DNA of 64,000 nt from the NCBI GenBank assembly GCA_963732765.1, contig CAVTAS010000008.1:186001-250000 (forward strand), read 5' to 3'. Source of the stretch: JANYHF01 sp963732765. GTDB lineage: Bacteria > Pseudomonadota > Alphaproteobacteria > Rhizobiales > Hyphomicrobiaceae. The translations under genes and the position numbers were made by a program. Shown in pieces: positions 36,682 through 45,124 of the stretch (its first letter is position 1; the number at the start of each line of letters is the position of its first letter). The notes beneath the pieces were generated by a model. That model saw only the letters and a program-made list of their open reading frames with translations, searched no databases and had not been told where the DNA came from.

Positions 36682-37212
36682 ATGACACAACATCGATTGC
36701 TCTTCGTCTGCCGTGACAACACCTGCCGCTCGGTCCTGGCCGAGGCGGCCATGCGTCTTCTGATCGCCCAGGAGGACCGGCTGGACGACTTTCTGCTGGC
36801 CTCGCGCGGCACCCTGTGCGGAGCCGGCGGCAAGGCCAGCCGTATGACGCTGGGCGCGGCCGCACGGGCTGGCCTGGACCTTTCGGGCTTCCGCACGCGG
36901 CAGATCGTCGAATTCGATTTCCGCAACTTCGAGCTGCTGCTGGCCATGGACATCGCCAGCCGCAACCAGCTGCAGGCGCTGGCGCCCGCGGGATCGGAAC
37001 ATCGCATTCACCTGCTGCTCGACTTCGCCCCCTGGATCGGCACCGAAGAGGTTCCGGACCCCACCTTCGAGGGCGATACGGCGGCCGACGATGTGTTCGA
37101 GCTGCTGCAGATCGCGGCCCGCAGCCTGGTCGAGGTGATCAATCAGTCGGCGTCGTCGTACGCGCTGCCGATGCCAGCGCCCGTCAACGCGAAGGTGGCT
37201 TCGGTCAGGTAG
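36682..37212 (+). CDS. Low-molecular-weight protein-tyrosine phosphatase-like
   Basis: A 176-residue LMW-PTP/arsenate reductase-fold protein. The phosphate loop C-x5-R is Cys10 to Arg16 in FVCRDNTCRSVLAEA, and the general-acid Asp is in EVPDPTFEG (DP motif) near residue 128. The loop differs from the usual CxGNICRS in residue 3 (Asp in place of Gly), so activity should be checked. Typical C-terminus with helix. The last 70 bases overlap the convergent 2'-5' RNA ligase gene. Confidence 0.88.
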   Translation: MTQHRLLFVCRDNTCRSVLAEAAMRLLIAQEDRLDDFLLASRGTLCGAGGKASRMTLGAAARAGLDLSGFRTRQIVEFDFRNFELLLAMDIASRNQLQALAPAGSEHRIHLLLDFAPWIGTEEVPDPTFEGDTAADDVFELLQIAARSLVEVINQSASSYALPMPAPVNAKVASVR

Positions 37213-37709
37213 GGCCCGCCGCCGCTGCCATCGCGCGCCGACATCAGCTCGACCTCCTCGACGGCGAACACCGGAAGGTTGACCGGCGTGACGGACGCGA
37301 TGAAGCGGGCGACGGTTTCGGGCGACGTGCCATGCAGCCGGGCCAGCGTGACATGCGGGCTGAACTTGCGCCGCTCGGGTTCGAGGCCTGCCGATTGCGC
37401 AATCCGCTCGTGGGCGCGATTGAGGTCGGTCAGCGCCGCCGAGGGCTCCAGTAGCGCCACCAGCGCGCGCGGCCGGTCCCCACCGTAGACGCCAAGGCCC
37501 TGGATGCGAGCGTCAAACGCCGGCAGAAACGTGGTCTCCAGCCCCGCCACGAGGTCATCGGCCACATGCCGGTCGACCTCGCCGAAAAAGCGCAAGGTGA
37601 CGTGATAGTCGGCGGGGTCCAGCCAGCGGGCGCCCGGCATCTCGTGCTCGACGTCGCTCAGCCAGTCCTGGACCGGCTCGGGCACCCGGAAGGCGGAAAA
37701 CAATCGCAT
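37143..37709 (-). CDS. thpR: RNA 2',3'-cyclic phosphodiesterase / 2'-5' RNA ligase
   Basis: A 188-residue 2H phosphoesterase. The two HxTx motifs HVTLRFFG (N-terminal) and HVTLARLHG (C-terminal) supply the catalytic histidines. Proteins of this family hydrolyse 2',3'-cyclic phosphates or ligate tRNA halves. Length and spacing of the motifs are normal. Its end overlaps the phosphatase by 70 bases on the opposite strand, and the SGNH esterase gene lies 14 bases upstream of its start in the same orientation. Confidence 0.9.
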   Translation of the reverse strand: MRLFSAFRVPEPVQDWLSDVEHEMPGARWLDPADYHVTLRFFGEVDRHVADDLVAGLETTFLPAFDARIQGLGVYGGDRPRALVALLEPSAALTDLNRAHERIAQSAGLEPERRKFSPHVTLARLHGTSPETVARFIASVTPVNLPVFAVEEVELMSARDGSGGGPYLTEATFALTGAGIGSAYDDAD

Positions 37710-37723
37710 GGTCGTGTACCGGG

Positions 37724-38401
37724 TCAGCGCTTTGCGATGCGGGCGATGAACGACAGGACGCTTGGTAGCATTGCGTCGGCGATGCGCGCCGCGCCCTTGG
37801 CGTTGGGATGGATGCCGTCGCCCTGGTTGAGCGCGGGATCGAGGGCCACATCCTGCAACAGGAACGGGTAAAGGTCGATGCCGTGCTTGGCGGCCAGTTC
37901 GGGATAGAGCCTGTCGAAGGCGGCACGATAGTCCTGGCCGTAGTTGGTGCCGGCCTTCATACCCACCAGCAGCAGCGGAATTTTACGTGCTGTCAGCCCG
38001 ACGACGATCTTATCCAGCGTCGCGGCGGTCAGGGCCGGCTCCAGCCCTCGCAGCATGTCGTTGGCTCCCAGCGCCAGGATCACGCCATCCGTCCCGTTCG
38101 GTACGCTCCACTCCAGCCGGTCCAGGCCGTCGGCAGCAGTATCTCCCGACACGCCGGCATTGGCGATCTCGGCGTCGATCCCCTTTGCGGCGAGCAAGGC
38201 CTCAAGGCGGGACGGGTAGGCGTCTTCCGCCTTCAGACCAAGCCCGGCGGTGATACTGTCGCCAAGCGCTACCAGTTTGATTTTTCCGGCTGCGATCGCC
38301 ATCTGGCTGCCAAGCGTTAAGGTCAGGGTTGCGGCAATGAGGGCCGCGGCCGCTTTCGGCCACAACTGACGTCTAGCAAAAACCATTCCGTCCATCCTCA
38401 C
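37724..38401 (-). CDS. SGNH-type arylesterase (TesA-like)
   Basis: A roughly 220-residue periplasmic GDSL-family esterase with an N-terminal signal peptide (hydrophobic stretch about residues 17-37). The blocks are GDSITAGLG (Ser nucleophile), the Gly of block II in SGDTAADG, LGANDMLRG (Asn) and DGIHPNAKG (Asp/His). Three in-frame ATG codons at 38401, 38395 and 38386 could each be the start. Divergent from the YbbA/YbbP ABC genes by 23 bases; this pairing of tesA with ybbAP is widespread. Confidence 0.9.
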   Translation of the reverse strand: MRMDGMVFARRQLWPKAAAALIAATLTLTLGSQMAIAAGKIKLVALGDSITAGLGLKAEDAYPSRLEALLAAKGIDAEIANAGVSGDTAADGLDRLEWSVPNGTDGVILALGANDMLRGLEPALTAATLDKIVVGLTARKIPLLLVGMKAGTNYGQDYRAAFDRLYPELAAKHGIDLYPFLLQDVALDPALNQGDGIHPNAKGAARIADAMLPSVLSFIARIAKR

Positions 38402-38424
38402 TGCCCAGGGGTCCCGAACGTCGC

Positions 38425-39117
38425 ATGCAAAAGACCTTAGACCCCATCATCCGCCTCGACGAGGTTTCACTGCGCCTGGCCAGCCGCGCCGGGCCGGTGC
38501 AGATCCTCACCCAGGTCTCGCTGGCTATCCTACCCGGTGAATCTGTCGGCATCTTGGGGCCGTCGGGTTCGGGCAAATCGTCCATGCTGATGATCATGGC
38601 CGGACTGGAGCGCGCCAGCGCGGGCCGCGTGGTGGTGGCCGGCGAGGATTTTGCTGGCAAGTCGGAAAGCGCGCTCGCTCGCTTGCGCGGTAGAAGCATC
38701 GGCATCGTGTTCCAGTCGTTCCATCTCGTGCCGACCATGACGGCGCACGAAAATGTCGCCCTGCCGCTAGAACTGGCGGGCGTGCGCGACGCCGCCAGTC
38801 GAGCCGCTGCGGCCCTGGCCGATGTCGGCCTTGCCATCCGCGCCCATCATCTGCCGGCCGAGATGTCCGGCGGCGAGCAGCAGCGCGTCGCCATCGCCCG
38901 CGCCATGGTGGTGGAGCCCGCCATCCTGCTGGCCGACGAGCCCACCGGCAATCTCGACGCCAAGACCGGCGCCAGCATCATCGAACTGCTGTTCGACCTG
39001 CGCCAGCGCCAGGCCATGACGCTGGTGCTGATTACCCACGACGCCAGCCTGGCAGCCCGCTGCGACCGCAGCATCGCGATGCGCGACGGGCGGGTTTTAG
39101 AGGCGGTGAGCGCGTGA
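38425..39117 (+). CDS. ABC transporter ATPase, YbbA/LolD-like
   Basis: A 230-residue ATPase of the macrolide/lipoprotein-type export family. It has Walker A GPSGSGKSS, the signature MSGGEQQRVAIARAM, and Walker B ILLADEPTGNLD. It pairs with the FtsX-type permease downstream, the YbbA-YbbP arrangement next to a TesA-type esterase. In many genomes the two genes overlap, but here they are separated by about 270 bases of repeat sequence. Confidence 0.9.
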   Translation: MQKTLDPIIRLDEVSLRLASRAGPVQILTQVSLAILPGESVGILGPSGSGKSSMLMIMAGLERASAGRVVVAGEDFAGKSESALARLRGRSIGIVFQSFHLVPTMTAHENVALPLELAGVRDAASRAAAALADVGLAIRAHHLPAEMSGGEQQRVAIARAMVVEPAILLADEPTGNLDAKTGASIIELLFDLRQRQAMTLVLITHDASLAARCDRSIAMRDGRVLEAVSA

Positions 39118-39137
39118 GCAAGGAACGGTACTTTTTT

Positions 39138-39343
39138 CCTCTCCCCCATTTTTGGGGGAGAGGAGACCGCCTCTCGCTGGCGCCTTTTCGCGCCAAGAGC
39201 CACGCGGTCGGTGAGGGGCAGCTGCTTGCTCCGTCCTTGTTGCAACCAGCACCGAGCAAGCGGCTTCCCCTCATCCGGCCCTCGTTCCCTCGCGCTTGCG
39301 CGCTCGGGGGGCCACCTTCTCCCCCTGCAGAAGGGGGAGAAGG
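39138..39343. repeat. Multi-hairpin intergenic repeat, MITE/ERIC-like
   Basis: A highly structured block between the ATPase and permease. Outer hairpins are CCTCTCCCCCA / TGGGGGAGAGG (39138-39163) and CCTTCTCCCCCT / AGGGGGAGAAGG (39315-39343); inside, TGAGGGGCAGCTGCTTGCTC and GAGCAAGCGGCTTCCCCTCA are near-perfect inverted arms (about 39212-39273). It resembles the long structured repeats of alphaproteobacteria. It appears to have inserted into an operon and pushed the permease start downstream. Confidence 0.75.
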
Positions 39344-39388
39344 AAGACAGCGCCAAGCCAATCATGGCGCTTACCGGCCTGCGCCAGG

Positions 39389-41953
39389 ATGACGAAACTT
39401 GTGGTGAGCAAAGTGACTCAGAACGTCGGGCGCATGCCCTTGGCACTCCGCCTCGCCCTGCGTCAATTCCGCGGTGGCTTGCGCGGGCTTTACATCCTGA
39501 TCGCCTGCGTGACGCTGGGCGTGGCCGCCATCGTCGGGGTCGGCGGCATCGGCGATGCGATCACCGCGGCGCTGGACGATCATGGGCGCGAAATCCTTGG
39601 CGGCGATCTGGCGGTCGCGCGCATGCACCTGCGGGCGACGGCGCAAGAGCGGGCAAAGATCGCCGCCTTCGGCCAGACCGGCGAAGTCGCGACCCTGCGC
39701 GCCATGGCCCGCACGCCCGGCAAGCAGGCGCTGGTGGAAGTGAAAGCGGTGGATGCCGCCTATCCGCTCACGGGGCAACTGCTGCTGACGGGCGGAGCAT
39801 CGCTCGCCGAAGCGCTGAAACGACCCAACACCGCAGTCTGCGACCCGCTGCTGCTGGAGCGGCTTGGCTTGAAAATAGGCGACAAAATCGCTCTGGGTTC
39901 GGCTGAAATCGAGCTGACAGGAACGATCCAATCCGAACCCGACAAGCTCTCGGGCCAGGCCATCTACGGCCCGCGCCTGCTGGTCGCCATGGCAACCCTG
40001 GAAGCGGCTGGCCTGGCCGCCGAAGGCAGCCTGATCCGCTGGCACTACAAGGTCGTACCGCCGCCCGCCAAGGCCGCCGACATCAAGGCACTCGCCACCC
40101 GGATTTCCGCCGATCTTGCATCCGGTGGCTTCCAGACCGCCACCCGGCTCGATCCGATCCCCGGCGCCCGTCGCGCTGTCGAACGGCTCGGCCAGTTCTT
40201 GACGCTGGTCGGCGTCACCACGCTGGCAATCGGCGGCCTGGGCGTTGCCAATGCTGTCGCATCGCATCTCATCCGCATGCGCAAGACCATCGCAACCCTG
40301 CGCTCGCTCGGGGCCAGCGACGGCCAGGTTTTCGGCATCTATCTGGCGCAAATCCTGATACTGACCATATTGGGGATAGCGCTGGGCATGCTGCTCGGCA
40401 CCTTTGTGCCCGGTCTCGCCATCGCCGGCCTTGGCCAGTTCGCGCCCGTCGATATCCGCGCCGTTCACCGCCCCGCCACCTACGCTATCGCGGCCGCGTT
40501 CGGGCTGCTGATCGCGCTGCTCTTTACGCTCTGGCCGCTAGGCCGCGCCGAGCAGATGAAGGCGACGACACTGTTCCGCGACGAGATCGCGCCGATCGTC
40601 CAAGGCTTGCCGCGCTGGCCCTATGTCGCGGCAACGGCGGCGCTGTTTGCCGCCGTTTTCGGTCTCCTGCTGCTGCAGGCCTCCGACCGCATGATCGCCG
40701 TCTACAGCGCGGGCGGCCTCATCCTGGTCTCCGCCCTGTTGCTGGCTGCCGGCGCGCTGATCGAACTGGGCATCGGCCGCCTGCCGAAATTCGGTCCACC
40801 GCCTTTGCGCGTGGCGCTCGGCAACATCTCCGGGCCGCAGTCGCTCGCCCGCCCCATCATGCTCTCGCTGGGTCTCGGCCTGGGATTGCTGACGGCCCTG
40901 TCGCTGGTCGACAACAGCCTGGAAACCGAACTGAAAACCAGCGCCCCGGCGCGCGCGCCCAACTACTATCTGCTCGATCTCGGCCGCACCCAACTGCCCG
41001 AGCTGACGGCGCTGCTGGACCGCATCGCTCCCGGCGCCGTCATCGATGCCAAGCCGATGCTGCGCGGCCGCGTGGTCAGTCTGAATGGCGTCCCGGTGGA
41101 GCGGGTGAAGATCCCGCGCGAAGCCGAATGGTTCCTGCAGGGCGACCGCGGCCTGACTTATGCCAACGAGCCGCCGGCCGACGACAAGCTCACCAAGGGC
41201 GCGTGGTGGGCCAAGGACTACGCCGGCCCCGCGCTGGTGTCGCTGGACGAGGACATCGCCAGAAGTTTCGGCCTCGCCATCGGCGATAGCATGATAGTCA
41301 ATGTGCTCGGCCGCCCGATCGAGGCGCGCATCGCCAATCTGCGCAAAGTGGCCTGGGAGCGCGTGGCGATGAACTTCACCATGGTGCTCTCGCCCAGCCC
41401 CCTGAAGGCCGCTCCGCACAATCTGATGGGCTCGATCACCTATCCCGCGCCGCTTAACCCCGTCAAGGAAGGCGAGGTGCTGCAAGCCATCGCCGACACC
41501 TTCCCGGGCACCGCCGCCATTCGCGTCCGCGACGGCCTGGATCTGGCCGCCGCCATCCTCGACAAGGTGGTGATGGCGATCCGCATCGCCGCGCTGGTTA
41601 CGCTGAGCGCCGGATCGCTTGTGCTGGCCGGCGCCATGACCGCTGCACGCCGCCGCCGCAGCTATCAGGCGGTACTGCTGAAGGTGCTGGGCGCAGGCAC
41701 CGGCACGGTGGTGGCGACCATGATGACGGAGTACGGGTTGCTTGCGCTGGCGGCTGCCCTGGTCGCACTCGGCCTCGGCACGCTCGCGGCCTGGGCGCTG
41801 CTGCACTACGCCATGCAGATCGCCTTCGTGTTCTCGTGGGCCTCGATCCTGTCCTCGGCCGGCATCGCGCTCGGCCTGGTGCTGATCTTCGGCCTGTTCG
41901 GCACCTATCAGGTGCTGCGGGCAAGGCCGATGCCGTTGCTGCGGTCGGAGTGA
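39389..41953 (+). CDS. ABC transporter permease, YbbP/FtsX type
   Basis: An 854-residue permease with two FtsX domains, each with four helices split by large periplasmic loops. Helix 1 follows RLALRQFRGGLRGLYILIAC; the middle is GVTTLAIGGLGVANAVASHLI and the second FtsX module near the C-terminus ends AIAFVFSWASILSSAG-like sequence (before LGLVLIFGLFGTYQVLRARP). Start uncertain: ATG 39389 sits inside the same short repeat as at 9286-9307; a later ATG at 39434 (MPLALRLALRQ) is an alternative. Substrate unknown; YbbAP relatives are proposed to export lipids or hydrophobic products. Confidence 0.88.
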   Translation: MTKLVVSKVTQNVGRMPLALRLALRQFRGGLRGLYILIACVTLGVAAIVGVGGIGDAITAALDDHGREILGGDLAVARMHLRATAQERAKIAAFGQTGEVATLRAMARTPGKQALVEVKAVDAAYPLTGQLLLTGGASLAEALKRPNTAVCDPLLLERLGLKIGDKIALGSAEIELTGTIQSEPDKLSGQAIYGPRLLVAMATLEAAGLAAEGSLIRWHYKVVPPPAKAADIKALATRISADLASGGFQTATRLDPIPGARRAVERLGQFLTLVGVTTLAIGGLGVANAVASHLIRMRKTIATLRSLGASDGQVFGIYLAQILILTILGIALGMLLGTFVPGLAIAGLGQFAPVDIRAVHRPATYAIAAAFGLLIALLFTLWPLGRAEQMKATTLFRDEIAPIVQGLPRWPYVAATAALFAAVFGLLLLQASDRMIAVYSAGGLILVSALLLAAGALIELGIGRLPKFGPPPLRVALGNISGPQSLARPIMLSLGLGLGLLTALSLVDNSLETELKTSAPARAPNYYLLDLGRTQLPELTALLDRIAPGAVIDAKPMLRGRVVSLNGVPVERVKIPREAEWFLQGDRGLTYANEPPADDKLTKGAWWAKDYAGPALVSLDEDIARSFGLAIGDSMIVNVLGRPIEARIANLRKVAWERVAMNFTMVLSPSPLKAAPHNLMGSITYPAPLNPVKEGEVLQAIADTFPGTAAIRVRDGLDLAAAILDKVVMAIRIAALVTLSAGSLVLAGAMTAARRRRSYQAVLLKVLGAGTGTVVATMMTEYGLLALAAALVALGLGTLAAWALLHYAMQIAFVFSWASILSSAGIALGLVLIFGLFGTYQVLRARPMPLLRSE

Positions 41954-42425
41954 GGGGGGTCGCGGGACCTGGATGCGGTGAGGTGATGACGAACTGTGCC
42001 CGCTATCCATGAGTAAAAAAGCCAAAGATCAAGCAGAAAGCAAATACTCACAAGTTAACCAGAAATCATAAAAAATACTTATTGAAATTCAGTAATTACA
42101 TTACTATACTTCATATCATCTTTTCCCGCTACGGGGCGTGTCGACCGTCGGACATGTGGGGAAGGACGGCGGTGGCCGAACCTTTCCGGGTCTGACGCTC
42201 CGGATTGGGAGGACAGCTACGCCAGCGGCGCGTGCGCCCGGGTTCATCGTGGACCCCTGCGGCGAGGGCGAATGGTGCATAGGTTCCGGTTTGCCTGCTC
42301 CGGCACGGCGATCGAGACCGAAAAGCCGCAAGTAGCGAAAAATCTCCGCAGCCTGGGCGCCGGAAGGCCGCTCTTTTTACTACCAATCGCGGCCTTTCGG
42401 TGCCCGCGCTCCCGTACCCTCGACG

Positions 42426-42448
42426 GCCCCGCCGTGCGGGCTATTTTT
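42426..42448 (+). terminator. Intrinsic terminator-like hairpin
   Basis: GCCC-(C)-GC-CGT-GCGGGC with one bulge, followed by TATTTTT. It lies 135 bases before the ybhL-like gene, so it could end an upstream transcript or act as an attenuator in the leader. Confidence 0.5.
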
Positions 42449-42582
42449 GCCATGAGCAGATGTCAACTCCACCTTGAAAACCGATTGCGCGTGCCCCATA
42501 TCGATGATCAAACGGAAATCGCGCATCTGCGCGAGACCGTTGCACCGAACTCGCCGTTGCACAGAATTCAAGGGGAATTGAC
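42449..42582 (+). ncRNA. Candidate ybhL leader RNA
   Basis: Alphaproteobacterial ybhL genes often carry a structured leader, known as the ybhL motif. This 134-base leader is directly upstream of a ybhL-family gene and contains a perfect stem TCGCGCA/TGCGCGA at 42519-42534 plus the repeated GTTGCAC at about 42539 and 42555. A direct match to the published consensus could not be made by eye; the call rests mainly on position. Confidence 0.35.
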
Positions 42583-43314
42583 ATGGCCGAATTGGACAGG
42601 CGCCTTGCTACGGCGCAAACGCGCACCGAAGAACTCAGCTATGACGCCGGTCTGCGGTCGTTCATGCTGGGCATTTACAACTACATGGCGATCGGCGTTG
42701 GCCTGACCGGCGCGGCTGCGTACGGACTCTACGCCTATGCCTTGAGCAATCCGGCCGTCTTCGAGACAGTGTTCCAGGGCCCGATGCGCTTCGTGCTGAT
42801 TTTCGCGCCCTTGCTCTTCGGCTTCTACTTGATCGCTCGCATGCACGCCATGAGCGTGACGACGGCGCGCAACAGCTTCTTTGTCTACGCAACACTGGTC
42901 GGCCTGTCGCTCGCCTTCCTGTTCGTGGCGTATACCGGCGAGAGCATCGCGCGCGTGTTCTTCATCTCGGCGGGCATGTTCGCGGCCACCAGCGCCTGGG
43001 GCTACACCACCAAGCGTGACCTGACCGGTTTCGGCTCGTTCCTGTTCATGGGCCTGATCGGCATCATCATCGCCTCGCTGGTGAACCTGTTCTTTGCCTC
43101 CAGCGCCCTGCAGTTCGCGGTATCGGTGATCGGCGTGTTCATCTTCGCGGGCCTGGCCGCCTACGACACGCAGAAACTGAAGAATGTCTACGAGACCGTG
43201 TCGCACGACCAGCAGGCCATCGGCCACGCTTCGGTGCATGGCGCGCTGACGCTCTATCTCGACTTCATCAACCTGTTCATCATGCTGATGCAGTTGTTCG
43301 GCAACCGCCGCTAA
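42583..43314 (+). CDS. ybhL: Bax inhibitor-1 / YbhL family membrane protein
   Basis: A 243-residue seven-helix inner-membrane protein of the BI-1/TMBIM family, which in other organisms behaves as a pH-sensitive calcium-leak channel or stress-related protein. A charged N-terminus (MAELDRRLATAQTRTEELSY) is followed by closely spaced helices; the conserved aspartates are in AAYDTQKLKN and LTLYLDFINLF. AAGGGGAATTGAC precedes the ATG. A strong terminator follows at 43344. The name follows the family, not experimental evidence. Confidence 0.85.
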   Translation: MAELDRRLATAQTRTEELSYDAGLRSFMLGIYNYMAIGVGLTGAAAYGLYAYALSNPAVFETVFQGPMRFVLIFAPLLFGFYLIARMHAMSVTTARNSFFVYATLVGLSLAFLFVAYTGESIARVFFISAGMFAATSAWGYTTKRDLTGFGSFLFMGLIGIIIASLVNLFFASSALQFAVSVIGVFIFAGLAAYDTQKLKNVYETVSHDQQAIGHASVHGALTLYLDFINLFIMLMQLFGNRR

Positions 43315-43343
43315 CGGCGCACCCGAGAGACAGAATTCGAGCG

Positions 43344-43374
43344 CGGGGCCCCCTGGTGGGCCCCGTTGCATTTT
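43344..43374 (+). terminator. Intrinsic terminator after the YbhL-type gene
   Basis: CGGGGCCC-CCTGGT-GGGCCCCG stem (8 bp) followed by TTGCATTTT at 43366-43374. Good match to a factor-independent terminator for the upstream gene. Confidence 0.8.
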
Positions 43375-43561
43375 AGGCGAGTGCTCCGACGAAAGCCCCT
43401 GTTAAACCTCGCGGAATGGCCCTATTGTTGGTGTCGGGCGGATACGGCTCATCTTTCCTCCGCTTGGCCATTTCTGCGCCGGAATTGTCGTATTGGCTCG
43501 CAATGGCGGTGGAAAGATAGAGGCTTGCGGCCCTCGATGGGCCAAACGGGTGGGATGGGCT

Positions 43562-44212
43562 GTGACCGATTATCGTGGCGTGATGGTTCTCAGTCAGGAC
43601 GCGATCCTGAAGGGTGAAGTGCGCAATTGCCGGCAGGCGCATCTGCATGGCTACGTCGAAGGCAATTTGTATGCCGACGATCTGATCGTGCACGAAGGCG
43701 GGCGGTGCTACGGAACAGTCCGTGCCGGCACGGCGACGGTCGCTGGCGCCCTGCAGGGCGATGTGTTCGTCAAGAACCTGTTCCGCATCGAAAGCACCGG
43801 TGATGTGGCGGGCAACGTCCATTACGGACAGCTGGCCATGGAAGCGGGCGGCCATCTCAGTGCCGATCTGCACAATGTGCCGCCAACTTTGGCCGGCGAT
43901 ATGAGCGTGTCGGTGCCGCGTGGCGGTTCGGTGGTGGTTTCGACGCACGATCTGAACGCGCTCGATCCCGACGACCGTCCCGATCAGCTGGCCTATCGCA
44001 TCACGACGGTGCGCAACGGTTATCTGGCGCTGACGCAGGCGCCTCAAGCGGCGGTTTATGGCTTCACGCAGGAAGACCTGTCGGCCGGCCGCGTCATGTT
44101 CGTGCACGATGGCGTTTCGACGGAGCTGGCCAGCTTCGATGCGGTCGTTGCCGACCATACCGGCGCGACCTCCGGCCCGGCGCAGACGGTCAGCGTTTCG
44201 GTGGCAGGCTGA
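43562..44212 (+). CDS. Bactofilin-type protein fused to a cadherin-like/CSPG repeat
   Basis: About 217 residues. The N-terminal half has the parallel beta-helix of polymer-forming bactofilins: VLSQDAILKGEVRNCRQAHL, GYVEGNLYADDLIVHEGGR, YGTVRAGTATVAGALQGDVF, IESTGDVAGNVHYGQLAM. The C-terminal half (about residues 125-215) reads LAYRITTVRNGYLALTQAP, then YGFTQEDLSAGRVMFVHDGV, which fits the CSPG/Cadherin_3 repeat (FTQxDLxxGxVxYVHD). Start is either GTG 43562 (VTDYRGVMVL) or ATG 43583. It overlaps the convergent N-formylglutamate amidohydrolase by 23 bases. The fusion is unusual; its cell location is unknown. Confidence 0.75.
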   Translation: MTDYRGVMVLSQDAILKGEVRNCRQAHLHGYVEGNLYADDLIVHEGGRCYGTVRAGTATVAGALQGDVFVKNLFRIESTGDVAGNVHYGQLAMEAGGHLSADLHNVPPTLAGDMSVSVPRGGSVVVSTHDLNALDPDDRPDQLAYRITTVRNGYLALTQAPQAAVYGFTQEDLSAGRVMFVHDGVSTELASFDAVVADHTGATSGPAQTVSVSVAG

Positions 44213-44975
44213 TTTTTGTCAGGGCAGGGGCGAGCCGTCTCGCCCAACCCCCGATTCCAACGGGGTCGGCCAGGAGATCCTGGCGGATCTCGATCAGGCA
44301 GGCGGGCAGGCCCCGGGCGCGGCCGTGAACCGGCACGGTGTGGTCCGAGGCGTCGCTGATCTGGTAGGGTTGGTTGGCCGCGATGTTGAGGTCTGGATCC
44401 TGCAGCGCGGCGTGAAGCTCGGCGCCGAGAACGCGGCTGCCGGGTCCAGTCGCGATATGCGGCTCATATAACACGCCGGCGTGCCAAGGCCGCACAAAGC
44501 CCTTGAAGACAGGCGTGAAACTGTGCACCCCGATCACCAGCGTCGGACGGCCTTGGGCCTGCCGCCGGTCGAGATGGGCCGCCACCGCGCGCTGGAATGG
44601 CCAGTAATAGCGCTCCGCCCGCTCCTCGCGCTGCCGCTCCGAAAGCCCGAGATTGCCCGGGATGACCGTCGTCTCGCTGATCTCGGGAATGCTGGTCGGC
44701 ACGCCGGTCGGCCGGTTGCAGTCGATCAGCAGGCGCGAAAAGCCAGCCAGAAACAACGGCGCATCCAGCGCCGCCGCGAGCTTGCGGCCGAGTTCGGCAA
44801 CGCCAATATCCCAGGCGATGTGCCGGGTCAGTTCGTGATCGGGCAGGCCAAGCTTGTCGAACGCGTCGGGGATATGGTTGGAGGCGTGCTCGCAAATCAG
44901 CACAATGGGCGATGCCCCGTCGTCATTGACTTCAGTCACGGCGGGACGCGGATCGCTCATCACCGGCGGGCTCAT
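44190..44975 (-). CDS. N-formylglutamate amidohydrolase
   Basis: A 261-residue FGase/HutG-type enzyme that releases glutamate from N-formylglutamate, the last step of one histidine-degradation route. Metal-binding motifs include LICEHASNHIP, the RHIAWDIG segment, LIDCNRP and GVHSFTP. No other hut gene is nearby, so it may hydrolyse another N-formyl compound. Two possible ATG codons near the start (44975 and 44960). Confidence 0.88.
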   Translation of the reverse strand: MSPPVMSDPRPAVTEVNDDGASPIVLICEHASNHIPDAFDKLGLPDHELTRHIAWDIGVAELGRKLAAALDAPLFLAGFSRLLIDCNRPTGVPTSIPEISETTVIPGNLGLSERQREERAERYYWPFQRAVAAHLDRRQAQGRPTLVIGVHSFTPVFKGFVRPWHAGVLYEPHIATGPGSRVLGAELHAALQDPDLNIAANQPYQISDASDHTVPVHGRARGLPACLIEIRQDLLADPVGIGGWARRLAPALTKISLPPKR

Positions 44976-45036
44976 CGGCAGCGCTCGAGGGCTAGCAATT
45001 GCAGGTAACGGCTTGAAATCGCGGCGGGAATTGGGC

Positions 45037-45114
45037 TGGTCGGAGTGGGGAGATTTGAACTCCCGACCCCTAGTCCCCCAGACTAGTGCGCTAACCGGGC
45101 TGCGCTACACTCCG
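45037..45114 (-). tRNA. tRNA-Pro (anticodon GGG), 5' half doubling as attachment site
   Basis: On the minus strand a complete cloverleaf: acceptor CGGAGTG/CACTCCG, D stem GCGC, anticodon stem CTAGT/ACTAG with loop CTGGGGG (anticodon GGG, read as Pro), T stem GGGAG/CTCCC with loop TTCAAAT, and encoded CCA at 45039-45037. Positions 1-39 of the tRNA are the 39-bp att repeat of the adjacent island. Everything upstream of nucleotide 1, including the promoter, is now island DNA. Confidence 0.96.
45076..45114. repeat. Left attachment site (39-bp direct repeat)
   Basis: The 39 bases from CCCCAGACTAGTGCGC to CTACACTCCG are repeated exactly at 60537-60575 in the same orientation. Flanking bases differ on both sides (C before, A after here). 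This is the island boundary within tRNA-Pro. Confidence 0.95.
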
Positions 45115-45124
45115 AACCTTGGAA

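Larger units (their letters stand above)
41954..42582. other. 629-base gap with an AT-rich patch, terminator and leader
   Basis: No protein gene is supported. 42003-42120 is conspicuously AT-rich (runs such as CATAAAAAATACTTATTG) against a 65% GC background. A 20-codon reading frame (from 42009, MSKKAKDQAESKYSQVNQKS) lies there but has no evidence of expression. 42420-42450 holds a terminator-like hairpin, and 42450-42582 forms the leader of the downstream membrane gene. Confidence 0.55.

Noticed and set aside
39131..39163. Hairpin after the YbbA gene as an intrinsic terminator
   Set aside because: The T-run lies on the wrong side of the stem for the + strand, and the block is part of a larger repeat.
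40538..42025. 495-codon open frame antisense to the ABC permease
   Set aside because: It has the Gln/His/Arg-rich composition typical of GC-rich shadow frames and no recognisable domain.
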